A stretch of DNA of 25,134 nucleotides from Flammula alnicola. Its lineage: Eukaryota; Basidiomycota; Agaricomycetes; Agaricales; Strophariaceae. The position numbers and the translations under genes were made by a program. A model generated the notes under the pieces. That model saw only the letters and a list, made by a program, of their open reading frames with translations. It was not told where the DNA came from and made no database searches. Below are positions 1 to 8,858 of the stretch, in pieces (position 1 is the first letter of the stretch; the number at the start of each line of letters is the position of its first letter). The stretch spans positions 1 through 25,134 of the forward strand of contig JADNRV010000552.1 of NCBI GenBank assembly GCA_015499995.1, read 5' to 3'.

Positions 1-56
1 TGTTTCAAGGCGGACAACCTCCAATAGTCATGCATGACCCGGCAAAGACGGAGTGA
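1..56 (+). CDS. Possible C-terminal end of an upstream gene (partial)
   Basis: Frame 3 is open from the left edge and encodes 17 residues rich in Gly, Pro and Lys, ending in DPAKTE, before a TGA at 54-56. The other two + frames stop earlier. A well-formed intron (gtaagt at 123, ttttcag ending at 179) lies downstream, which suggests the transcript continues on the + strand as a 3' UTR. I do not recognise the protein. The fragment is too short to identify, and it could also be chance. The gene would be convergent with the adaptin gene. Confidence 0.35.
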   Translation, partial: FQGGQPPIVMHDPAKTE

Positions 57-122
57 GCATGATGTCAACGCCCAGCGATCGTCAGGATAAGCTACCATCG
101 TAAACTTTACGGTCTAGGAGAG

Positions 123-179
123 GTAAGTGTACAGTGTACGCATGATTCCCTTTGCGCTTCCTAATAGTCAAATTTTCAG
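123..179 (+). other. Probable intron in a 3' UTR of the upstream gene
   Basis: The stretch has a consensus donor (gtaagt), a branch-like cctaatag and an acceptor in a T-rich context (aaattttcag), 57 bp in all, matching the size of other introns in the window. No frame gives a convincing coding exon on either side, so it is read as an untranslated-region intron. This depends on the weak gene call at 1-56. Confidence 0.45.
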
Positions 180-343
180 CATTACAACTCACTACGCCCC
201 AGACGGCAAGTGTGAATCACGCAGAATCTCGAAGGGGAGACGATACACAATGCAACATACCTTGCGATAATCTGACACTATATATACCTTTACATAAATC
301 GTTTACATACAACTTAAATTGAGCAAAATGAATGCAAAATACT

Positions 344-2998
344 CTAAAACAAGAGATCATCCTCCTCATTCGGTCTTCCTCCACGAGTACTGGCTGCCAT
401 CGGCCGTGGCTCATCGGCCGTATAGGTGCCAAACGCACCATCCAGGTTGGAGTAGGGATCACGCTCTGCCGTCCCTATCGGTTCAGCACTATCATCGTCT
501 TGGTCTTGGTCTGATCCACCATCTTCGCCCTCATCGTCTCCATTCAGATGAGATGGTTTTGGCTCTACAGGCGGAGCAGGTAGATCGACACCTTCATCGA
601 CGGCTTCAGGTGCTGATGCGCGAGGTTCGTTTGGCCCAGGCCCGGGAACACTGATGATGCCCGATGGAAGTTGAACAGGAGCCAGTGGGATGAGAACAGC
701 ACGGGAATGGGCATTGAGTGCCGGACTATCAGTCAGTGCCTTGCCCGTGGCATTTCGAATAAATGTCTGTGAAAATAAAAATAATGGATATAGAAGTAAA
801 TTAGAGATCAAGAATAACCGCACCTCAGGATTCTTGTGATAAATACTGCCCAAAGTCCCTGTATGAAGCAGAAGTTGATCGAGTGCTCCTCTGTCCATCC
901 TATCTGAATCCGTCGTTATTGCAGGCTTCTCCGCTAACACCACCTCTCCAGCAGCAGCAGGATTTATGGCCAACATCCGCCAGTACATGAACCCCCTGTC
1001 TCGCAAGTCCGGGTTGTCGATTTCCTCAGTTGCCCATTTCAAGACTTTGTGCACCAGTTCCTTCGCCCTGTCAGAACTAGACTTATAGATGAACATTTTT
1101 ACGGATGCTGTGAGAAGCGCGAGTTGAACCTGATTTCAGAGTGTTTAGTAACGCATAAATCACAGCAGCAAACATTTTACCTCCACGCTTTCTTCCAAGA
1201 ACGTATATAATAGATCGTCTAGTAGTTCTTCGGCGTTATCTATCCTGTTAGCAAACTGTCCAATTATCCACACCATAGCGGCCTTGGATTCCGGTTCATC
1301 CAAAGAATCAAGGTTCTCGCAGAGAGTGGGGATGATTCCCTCGTATTTTCCCGGATAACGTCGGAAGACATCCTTGATGACAATGACAGCCTCTTGAACA
1401 ACATAGGTAACTTTCGTCTCAATGAGTTGTAGCAGGGATTGGATGCAATTGTCTGCCGCCGCCTCGACTTTAATAGCCAAACGACCAATCGAACGAACTG
1501 CCTTTCTGACGAAGTCGATGTCGACCTCAGAGGCGTATCTGCAGACAACGGGATTAGCGAAAATCTAAGTAATTAGAAAATTTAGTTACTCCTGAAGCTC
1601 TGCCAAAACCTCGGTCGCATTTTCAGCACGCGCCAAACGATACATGATCTCCAGCTTGGCGAGCTTGACATATATCGGATCGTTGTATTTGCAGAAGAAG
1701 ACTCTGACATCGTTCTTTAAGACCGCCGGCCGCCGTTGGATTATAAGGAGGATATTTCTCAGAGCGACGTATTGCACTTCCGGTCCAGAAGATAGCAAGG
1801 TAACTGCGGTCATGTTAATAATTGGACATAAATCGTATGGCGAAAAGACAAACCTAGAGGTGGGCCCATTTTCTTACAACAGTAGTCCATTAAACGACGA
1901 TTTTCCATGTAGTTCATGAGATATAGCAGAACTTTGATTGTTGTGAGAACGACGGCAGAGTTAGCATGCTGCAGCTGGACAATAATTCGTTCTGCCATTG
2001 TTTCCGCATCTGAGTGCCTTTGTGGAACGTATCGCAACAGCGAGTCCAATATATAGATCTGCCCCCATCTTCTCTCGATTTGAGGGTTGTGCGAATCTGG
2101 ATAAGAACGACGACTTACTCTGAACTCTCTCCAAGAGCCGCAAGGAGCTTGTTCGCTGTTGTTAGGTTCAGCTTGAAGATTACACCGTCCTGCCTGTCAC
2201 CTATTTCCGACAAGGCTGCTACTGCATTTGCCACGACTGTCGCGTTGCTATCCAGCATAAGGTCGCGCAGCATCTCCACAAACCCACCCTTCTCAGCTCT
2301 TCGAGGGTCGGCGCTATATAGCTTCGCCACACATATAGCAGCTGTCTTTCGGACATATGCATCGCGGTCCTTGAGACAGTGCCGTAGATTCTCGGTCAAT
2401 GCATCGGTCACGACGGGAATGGGTATATATGACATTGTTCGAATAGCCAGGGCGCGGATGAGGGGGTTGCGATCACCACAATCCTAGGGAATAAATGACG
2501 AGATTGGGAACTCCAATCAGATGGACAGCTAAGAGGACTTGCCTGAAGAAAGTTTGGGATGACAAGGTGTATTTGGTCGGGTCGTGATCTTCCATAGCTA
2601 ACGAGGAAGAGATAGACCACTGATCCTAGTCAGAATGGTTTCGAATTCACAGAACATGGTACTCACTCTTCTTGATTTCGAGCAGCGGAGTTCCCAAACA
2701 CTGGACGACATCCGTGAATAAAGGGGACACTTAAGACGTGTATAACTGAGCTTATATCCTCAGATGGAATTGATTCTACCAACTATCATTGCCCATAGTG
2801 ATGTTTGCAACGATCTTCTTCAAGACTGTTTTTCTCTTGACAAACTTCTTGTCCTTCGTTTCCGCTGCTTGTAGGTCTGCGCGGAATTCCTGGATCGTGA
2901 TGTAAGTGGGACGCGCAAAACCAGAAGTTACGCGGACATGAACGGACCTCAATCTTTCCCCGAGTGAAGAACTTCGCATCCTGTCCTGGTTGTGCCAT
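344..2998 (-). CDS. APL2: AP-1-type clathrin adaptor complex, large beta subunit (beta-adaptin)
   Basis: The model has ten exons: 2998-2948, 2889-2784, 2729-2667, 2619-2543, 2483-2119, 2068-1854, 1803-1590, 1538-1181, 1129-824 and 766-344. The spliced product is 725 aa. Beta-adaptins form the trunk of AP complexes that sort cargo into clathrin vesicles at the trans-Golgi/endosome (AP-1) or plasma membrane (AP-2). The family is clear from AKFFTRGK near the N-terminus, [63 protein letters not shown] and the stretch around [13 protein letters not shown]. These are alpha-solenoid repeats filling residues 1 to about 600. The last 100 residues are acidic and low-complexity and end in EEDDLLF; no C-terminal ear domain is present, and the length is close to what I recall for yeast Apl2. 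Intron 4 (2542-2484) is GC-AG. AP-1 rather than AP-2 is an inference; some fungi share or confuse the two. Confidence 0.93.
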
Positions 2999-3179
2999 TG
3001 CAGCGCGCTGCGAATATCCTGGAGGGCGTAACCAGAGCGAGTAAGATGAAGTTGGTCGTGCACAATTACAAATTCGGTCTCTGATCGCATCCCTTGAACA
3101 TGATTTGCACCGTAAACCATTATTTGTCGCCACTGGCCAATCAACGCCCTTCATTCCGTCTCTTCCAAGTTCTACCCCA
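2999..3179. promoter_or_regulatory. Divergent promoter, beta-adaptin / NEPRO-family gene
   Basis: Only 181 bp separate the two start codons, so the promoters must overlap, and each probably extends into the other gene's 5' UTR. No convincing TATA box was seen. Inference from position only. Confidence 0.5.
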
Positions 3180-4368
3180 ATGTCCTCTGGCTGCGTACCC
3201 AGAGCATCTATAGACGCGTCTCGACATGGAACGATCGATACTGAACTCAAGTCTCTAAAATTACTTTCTCGGCGACTCCAGTCTACTCTGACCATCCAGG
3301 CGACGGAACTGCAAATTCTCCACAGGTTATATTACAAGAATAAAAACCAGCACCGTGGATCTCTCTTCTGGCGGAATGTCGCTGAACTGCGACGGTATCT
3401 GGAAAGAGTCGACAACTTAAACTTGCAGGACTCGACTAGTGCTCTTCGTTACGCGTTCTATAATTCAACAGAAAAGTACGGCTACAGAAACACTTTCTGC
3501 GTGATAAAATTTTGAAATTCCCTTTTTCCAAAAGTACAAATTCTACCAGAGGCCCCTGGACCCATTTTCCAGATGAAAAGAACCTCTCCAGCTATGCAAA
3601 ACAATGTCAAACTGGCCTGAAATTAGTGGAGAAGGTTCTCTGCAGTCGATGTTTATGCACGGCGGATTCTTACGCCTTGGATTTTTAGATGTCTGAAGTA
3701 TGCTTAACGGCTTATAGGTCAGTAGCAGTCTTCGAATAAGGTGTTTCGAGGATTAAGATCTTATAGGTCCTTCCATCGTTCGCTTCAATCAGCAGCTTTC
3801 CTTCAAATCCTTTTGATGTTCGTAGCGATATCCTCGAGGATGCGAATGTTGTCCCTGGAATTACAGGAAATACTGAGGCAGATACTCTCATGCGCGAACC
3901 GACTTCTTGTCGTGCTTTCTGTATATACCATCTTTCCTGAATTTATAATGACACCACTAACATTTATTCGAAACCAACAGGCAACCAGCGGAGAAGCGTT
4001 GGGGCTGTCCAACAGCACATCCTTCCTTCAGGCTGCTCAGGATGTAGATCTGGAGATGGCTGATGTTTCTCTGGGTCCGAACGTGGACTTTGTACGACGT
4101 GGAACTCCCCAACCAGTTTCAAAAGCCTCTCGCCAGTCAAGCCACAACGAGAATACGACCTCATCGACACCCTGTAAGTTATAACGCTTTGACGGAGAAG
4201 AATCTCACTCAATGGTTACTTCAAGCACGAATTATTGTTGAACGAATAGAATCCAGCAAATCGCGCAAGGACTCTGAGCAGCCCAAGCAAGCGTATGAGA
4301 GTGTCTCGCTGCCAAAGAAAAGGAAACGTAGACAAAAGAATGAAATTGACGAAATTTTCGGCTTTTAG
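3180..4368 (+). CDS. NEPRO/Rmp1-family nucleolar protein (DUF4477-like)
   Basis: Six exons (3180-3475, 3535-3634, 3689-3697, 3741-3920, 3981-4173, 4226-4368) give 306 aa. The diagnostic part is the N-terminal stretch LHRLYYKNKNQHRGSLFWRN, typical of the NEPRO_N domain and related to the RNase MRP subunit Rmp1. A region with GPWTHFPDEKNLSSY follows, then a helical block AAFLQILLMFVAISSRM. The C-terminus is a basic nucleolar-type tail (KKRKRRQK) ending in NEIDEIFGF. The likely role is nucleolar pre-rRNA processing, perhaps through RNase MRP; this is known for the family and inferred here. The start is the first ATG in frame, since longer readings need TTG. Exon 3 is only 9 nt. Intron 4 (3921-3980) is 60 bp and stop-free, but its ends (gtatat, cactaac, caacag) are good splice signals. 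Identity is firmer than the exact exon 2-4 structure. Confidence 0.8.
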
Positions 4369-4790
4369 ATGCAACTAGAATTATGTATGAGGTCCATAGG
4401 TGCACTTCGACTGCTTATTCTTTTTTTGTATCACGAAGGAAGTGACGATGTAATGCGGTCAACTTCTGGACTCTCTTACGCCAAGGTTCATATTTTGTAG
4501 TAATGATACTTTTCTTGGATACGGTGTCAAACCACGTTTGTATTTTAAGGACCTAACACAATGGGGTTGCAACAACGCAGTGGAAAGTGATGCTCTTCCT
4601 GTAGCCGCAAGCGAAACTACTAAAGTAGATGGTAAAAAGTGAGTAAAAAAGATGAGAAAACCCAAATAAGCAGTTAAAATAGCAGCAGGTATTCGTTGAA
4701 AATTGTCCGACAAAAATAGGTATACGGTGAAATGTAATTACTCTACGAAGGTCCGAGGTCCGTCATTATACTCTGAACTCAACAAATGCA
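4369..4790. other. Convergent intergenic region, no gene recognised
   Basis: These 422 bp are the shared 3' region of the NEPRO-family gene and the cupredoxin gene. The region is T- and A-rich in parts, including a T run near 4423-4428. An 84-codon minus-strand frame at 4459-4713 has no recognisable domain and no splice partners, so I leave it out. Confidence 0.6.
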
Positions 4791-6423
4791 TTACATCATC
4801 ATGAGGGTGGCGAAGGCAGCGACAAGGCCAACAGCGATTTTGGATGACGAGATGGAGAGAGCACCGCTATTTGCGGCGGCAGCGGTTGTCGACGCAGCAG
4901 GCGAGGACGCAGCAGCAGCAGCAGCGGAGGCGACTGCGGGCGTGGCGGAAGCGCTGGCCGAGGCGGGGGCTGCGTTGCTGAGGACGGCACTGAGATCCTG
5001 GGGGATCATCAGAGGAGTGGATCCAGATGCGCCGAGGTTGACAGATCCATCGTCCTGGAGAACCTCGGGGTTGGCAGCGAGGAAGTTACGGGTGTACAGG
5101 ACATTCTCAGCAACGTATTGGTGAGACCATTCTGGAAGGGTCGCCAAGTCGATGTTCTTTCCCCAGCTGGCAGCATTGCTGTTGTTGGCGGTTTGAGTTT
5201 GAGTGTAAGCGGCATAACCCATAACATCAGAGTTCTAAAACAGCGTTATCAGTTATTTTGAGGAAGAAATTCTATTAACAGAATGTCCTACGTTGGCAGC
5301 AATGGATTGCATCATGCCGGAGACCGAGGTCGGGGCCTGGAAAGCATTAGGAGGGTTGCTAAACACGATCGGATTAATCAACTGAGGGCAAGAAAATCAA
5401 GAAAAGATGGGACTGACATGATACCGAACATTCCCTTCTGACAGTGAGTGGGAGTACCGCAGTAGAAGAAGGTAGGGTTGGTGTCGTTGACAACCTGGGT
5501 GACTAATGTAATTTTAGCATGGCAAAGGAGATGTGTAATGTAGCAAAGCGACGTACAGACGAAACCCAGGTTCTGTTCGCCCGACGAGAATGGTGTATCC
5601 AGGGTCTTGTTGCATGGCGTAAGCTCAGAGGACTTGGTGACGGTGTGGTTGTTGGCACCCCACATGAACTGGATGGTGTCACCAACGGAGGCGTTCAAGA
5701 CGAACGGAACGTAGCGGAGAACACCCTGGGTGGGTGCAACAATGACGGTGTGGGTAGCACCAGAACCAGAGCTAACAGCGTTGGTGACAGTTGGCGGCGG
5801 CGTATAGGTAGCAGGAAGACCACCATATGACGCCATGCATTCTTTAGGATACGTCAACACTGGGGATTCAGGGAAACTTGAAAAAACCACGTACGTTGAA
5901 CACAGTCGTTGTAACCTGAGTTGCCCCAGTTCGAGTTACCAGAGCCGTAAGAGGGGGTAGAGGACGATTGCCACGCAGACGTTGTGGTGGTGGAACCTTG
6001 CCAAGAGTTGCCGCCAGAGCCGTAACTGCTGCCAGAGCCGGAGCTGCTTCCAGAGCCGTAGCTGCTGCCAGAGCTCATGCTGCTGTCGCTGGAGCCGTAG
6101 CTGCTGCTACCCGAGCTCATGCTGCTGCCGCTCATGCTGCTGTCGCTCATGCTGCTACCGCTCATGCTGCTGTCGCTCATCATGCTGCCGCTGCTGCTGC
6201 TGGACGAGGCAGTTGCCCTAACGACATATTCTCGTCAGCAACAATTTATTTAAAGATATAGAAGTCAAGCTACTTACGAGGCACCAGCAGTGTCAGTGAT
6301 GGGAGTTCCATTAGGGGCCGAAACAGCAGGCTCGTTGATAGAACTGTCGGGACGAGGGAGTGCATTGGCAACGCCAGAAAGAAGGCCCAAGGAGGCAACG
6401 AGGTAAGGAGTGAAGTGGACCAT
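4791..6423 (-). CDS. Secreted Ser/Met-rich cupredoxin, probably GPI-anchored
   Basis: Six exons (6423-6278, 6217-5895, 5841-5557, 5502-5418, 5358-5292, 5234-4791) give 449 aa. Residues 1-21 are a signal peptide, probably cleaved after VANA. Residues 49 to about 145 are a Ser/Gly-rich region opening with five-residue M-S-G/D-S-S repeats. A CVQQC motif leads into a cupredoxin domain (about 185-285) with a complete type-1 copper ligand set: His222 (GANNHTV), then Cys266, His271 and Met276 in YCGTPTHCQKGMFG. The tail is Ala/Ser-rich and ends in a hydrophobic stretch with three Met, typical of a GPI signal. The family is common in Agaricomycetes as extracellular serine-rich blue-copper-like proteins; a cell-surface electron-transfer or copper-binding role is inference. 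A 5' UTR intron probably lies at 6582-6527. Intron 3 (5556-5503) is 54 bp and stop-free in frame. Confidence 0.9.
6115..6180 (-). repeat. 15-bp coding tandem repeat (minisatellite) in the cupredoxin gene
   Basis: Four near-identical 15-bp units start at 6115, 6130, 6145 and 6160 (gctcatgctgctgcc type on the + strand), followed by a partial fifth. Read on the minus strand they encode the M-S-G/D-S-S pentapeptide. Looser Gly/Ser codon repeats continue down to about 6000. Confidence 0.9.
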
Positions 6424-6526
6424 GATGGAATATCGAAAAGACCGTGCAAGTGTTTTTGTCGAAAAACGAAGTGAATATGAACCTCCCTGAGGACTGCTAC
6501 TTTAAATCTCTGTCAAAGAGGATGAT

Positions 6527-6582
6527 CTAGGAGAGAGAAAAATTGGTACAAGAGACGACAAAGCTAATGGCAATGAACTCAC
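6527..6582 (-). other. Probable 5' UTR intron of the cupredoxin gene
   Basis: On the minus strand the stretch begins GAG|gtgagt and ends in a pyrimidine-rich acceptor (tttctctctcctag), 56 bp long. It sits about 100 bp upstream of the start codon. A leader intron fits both the splice signals and the local sequence. Confidence 0.6.
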
Positions 6583-6710
6583 CTCGAATGAACGAAAGAT
6601 TGACGGGTCGAAGATCAACTCGACGAAAAGGAGGGGAAAAGAACGAAAGAATGAAGGAGACGAAAAGAGGCGGCCAAAAGGAAGGGTGAGGATCAGGATT
6701 CGAGGGGAGG

Positions 6711-6717
6711 TATTTAT
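6711..6717 (-). promoter_or_regulatory. TATA-like box upstream of the cupredoxin gene
   Basis: The minus strand reads GATAAATACC here, about 130 bp upstream of the probable leader intron. It is the best TATA-like element upstream of this start codon. Assignment is by position and motif only. Confidence 0.4.
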
Positions 6718-7427
6718 CCTGGCAGGCTCCCGCAGTGCGAAAAACCGCCATGGTAACAGCATGATGGAGGGTATAACATAACTGATCGATGTGTGTTCCA
6801 CTCCCGTGGTTCACAGACATTCCGTTGGTCCAATCATGATTCTGAGCTGATGTCGACTGAATCTTGCATCGTCTGACATTGCAACCAACAAACCGCACTG
6901 ATAACATGCCGAGCGAATCCCTACGACATAAAACATAACTGTTCAGCAACTTTCCAGTCCTTATGTGCTTCACCTTGACTTGACACTCTGAACGGTACCA
7001 CAGCGATCACTATTGGATCACTAAGCTGCGATGGGCAGTTCGGGCTGGTTACCACCTCCGGATATTCTTGGCTCAAAATAACCTCGTTCCGTTCTATATA
7101 TAGAACATTTATACCGTTGGTGGCCAAGTGACCAATCAGCTTGAGCGGAAATCTGCTTTAAAAAACGAGGGACGTCTTTGTGGAAAAAGATATTTTTATT
7201 CATATGTTGTGTGTTCCAGATGCAATAATTTTATGTAACTCGTTGGATGCTACCTATAATTATTTCAACAGTTGAACCTTTCCTCTGTGTGCATGTGAAC
7301 TGTCATCTCCCTATCACATCAAAGATCAAGTTAACCGTTGATGAGGTTACTCAACGTTCAAAAAATAGTCCTGCTTCAAGATGACATAAAACTTCAATTC
7401 CTCCATGCGTAGCCGGATATGTAGTCA

Positions 7428-8468
7428 CTAAATGCGATCGCTAGGGGCGTTGCGTTTTTCCCGTAACATCTTTAAACGATCTGTACCCGAAGCCTTCGCT
7501 GGCGGAAGTGACCTAGTAGTGGGTGTCGGGAAATTCTGTATGTTCTTCAGCCGTGGTTCTGTGTGCCTGGTAAACTCGACCTGCCCGACGTCTATGCGGT
7601 TACGACGATGGGTAGAGGATAACGATGCCTTCGCTCGGTCGTCGTCGCTACGAGTCTCGGAACCTTGCAATCCTCCAAGCTGTCCCCTTTCTCTCTCGCT
7701 GAACAGCCAATCAGGGAGGTCGGAAGGAGTCCGGGCCTTAGATAGATGGTAGGCTCTCATAACGCGAGTCAGATGCGATTCTTCCTCGGCTACAACGACG
7801 GAGGATCCAATGAAACGCAAATGAGTGCTCCGGGACCTTTTGACTGGGACTTTTAACTTACCTTGGTCACCAACACCGTTACCAAGAGGCGCCAGACCCG
7901 TTGCCCACACTTTGCTCACCTCCTGAGACAAAACATTGGCAACTTCGGTAACTCGACCCCAGCTAAATGCAGCAGCATCTCTGAGGTCGGTGGATGGTTC
8001 GCTTTGAAGCTAGTCAATACCGTATCTCCCACTACAGCAAAATAAAATGGCTCACATGTTATCTTTAGAATTCCTGGACTGTAAATAGGTTTCACGGCTG
8101 AGCTCCTTGTATTCCATATCTTCACTTCGTAAAGTTGTCTTCGATGACGCCAGACTAGAATTTCCTCTCGCCCAGAACGAGGAGCCAGATGAAGTACTGG
8201 AAGTAGGACTGGAATCGTCAGAGTGGCGAGCATCGCTAACAGTGAGCGATTGATCATAGTAATCTCGACGAGAAGGAGAAGTCGTTGGATAATTGTTTGG
8301 AACTCGTTCCCGCTGTGTTGAAGGATGGCGAGTGCGAGGGTTGGAAGGTAATGCTGCGCGATAGTCTACGGATGGGCGACTGGGAGCTGGCACTGCGGCT
8401 GACTTGGATCGAGGGCGTGGATTGGTCGGAAGTCCACGAGACGGGGCGCGAGACGGGGTTGAAGACAT
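7428..8468 (-). CDS. MSO1: Mso1-like Sec1-binding exocytosis protein
   Basis: Three exons (8468-8056, 8001-7862, 7789-7428) give 304 aa. In yeast, Mso1 binds the SM protein Sec1 and the Rab Sec4 and assists SNARE-dependent fusion at the plasma membrane. The family is recognised by the block ESHLTRVMRAYHLSKAR followed by PSDLPDWLFSERERG (about residues 188-220), preceded by WGRVTEVANVLSQEVSKVWA (about 150-170), which matches the fungal Sec1-binding region of Mso1 as I recall it. The first 137 residues are Ser/Pro/Arg-rich and look disordered; such an N-terminal extension places the Mso1 motif in the middle of the protein. The start is the first ATG after an in-frame TAA upstream. Intron 2 (7861-7790) is 72 bp and stop-free in frame, so retention would add 24 residues just before the conserved block. 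Confidence 0.8.
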
Positions 8469-8858
8469 GCTTATAGCAATTACAATTGGCAGACCTTAGC
8501 TGAACCAGAGGTGAAAGACAAAGGAGCCAGTGTCCTGCTGGCCAAAGAAAAGAGTGCACGGCACGTTGGAAAAGGTGAAAGAGCAGTCCGCTTCGCAATT
8601 AGCTCTTGATGCTGTGATAAAAGAGTCAAGGAAGAACTGTTGTATTGAGCATGGCATCGTCAAGTTGTCTAAAGGAGACACAGAAGATGAATAGACAGCG
8701 CGGTGCATGCAACATAACTGTCAGCGTAGTGATTGTAGCCCTGACAATCGCATCATCGTGACGCTATTCTTGAGAATTCCCGCAGGCAACATTAGGAACA
8801 GCGTTTTCCCACCTTCATTTTTTTTGTCGGACATACCTTTCCCATTATTTCCTCCATC
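8469..8858. promoter_or_regulatory. Divergent promoter, MSO1-like / sulfide:quinone oxidoreductase
   Basis: 390 bp separate the two start codons. A pyrimidine-rich stretch (8801-8850, with a T run near 8819-8826) lies just before the SQR start, typical of a fungal transcription-start region. No clear TATA box was seen. Confidence 0.5.

Larger units (their letters stand above)
6424..7427. other. Intergenic region: cupredoxin 5' UTR/promoter and MSO1-like 3' region
   Basis: About 1 kb between two minus-strand genes arranged head to tail. The right part must hold the 3' UTR of the MSO1-like gene and the left part the 5' UTR and promoter of the cupredoxin gene. Minus-strand frames at 6502-7203 have no recognisable domain and overlap the promoter, so they are not called. 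A perfect 16-bp palindrome lies at 7091-7106. Confidence 0.6.

Noticed and set aside
3105..3179. Upstream start for the NEPRO-family protein
   Set aside because: The extension depends on a TTG codon; the first ATG in that frame is at 3180, and the ATG at 3100 is in another frame that soon stops.
3635..3740. One 106-bp intron instead of a microexon in the NEPRO-family gene
   Set aside because: Possible and in frame, but the intron would be long for this gene and would pass over a strong acceptor (tttttag) and a good donor (gtatgc) that fit two normal-sized introns.
4459..4713. 84-codon minus-strand frame with a hydrophobic start
   Set aside because: It lies in the shared 3' region of two convergent genes and shows no family resemblance or splice signals.
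5968..6261. Long + strand frames rich in Ala or Cys over the cupredoxin repeat
   Set aside because: They are the opposite-strand reading of a repetitive Ser/Gly/Met codon region and have no start context or splice partners of their own.
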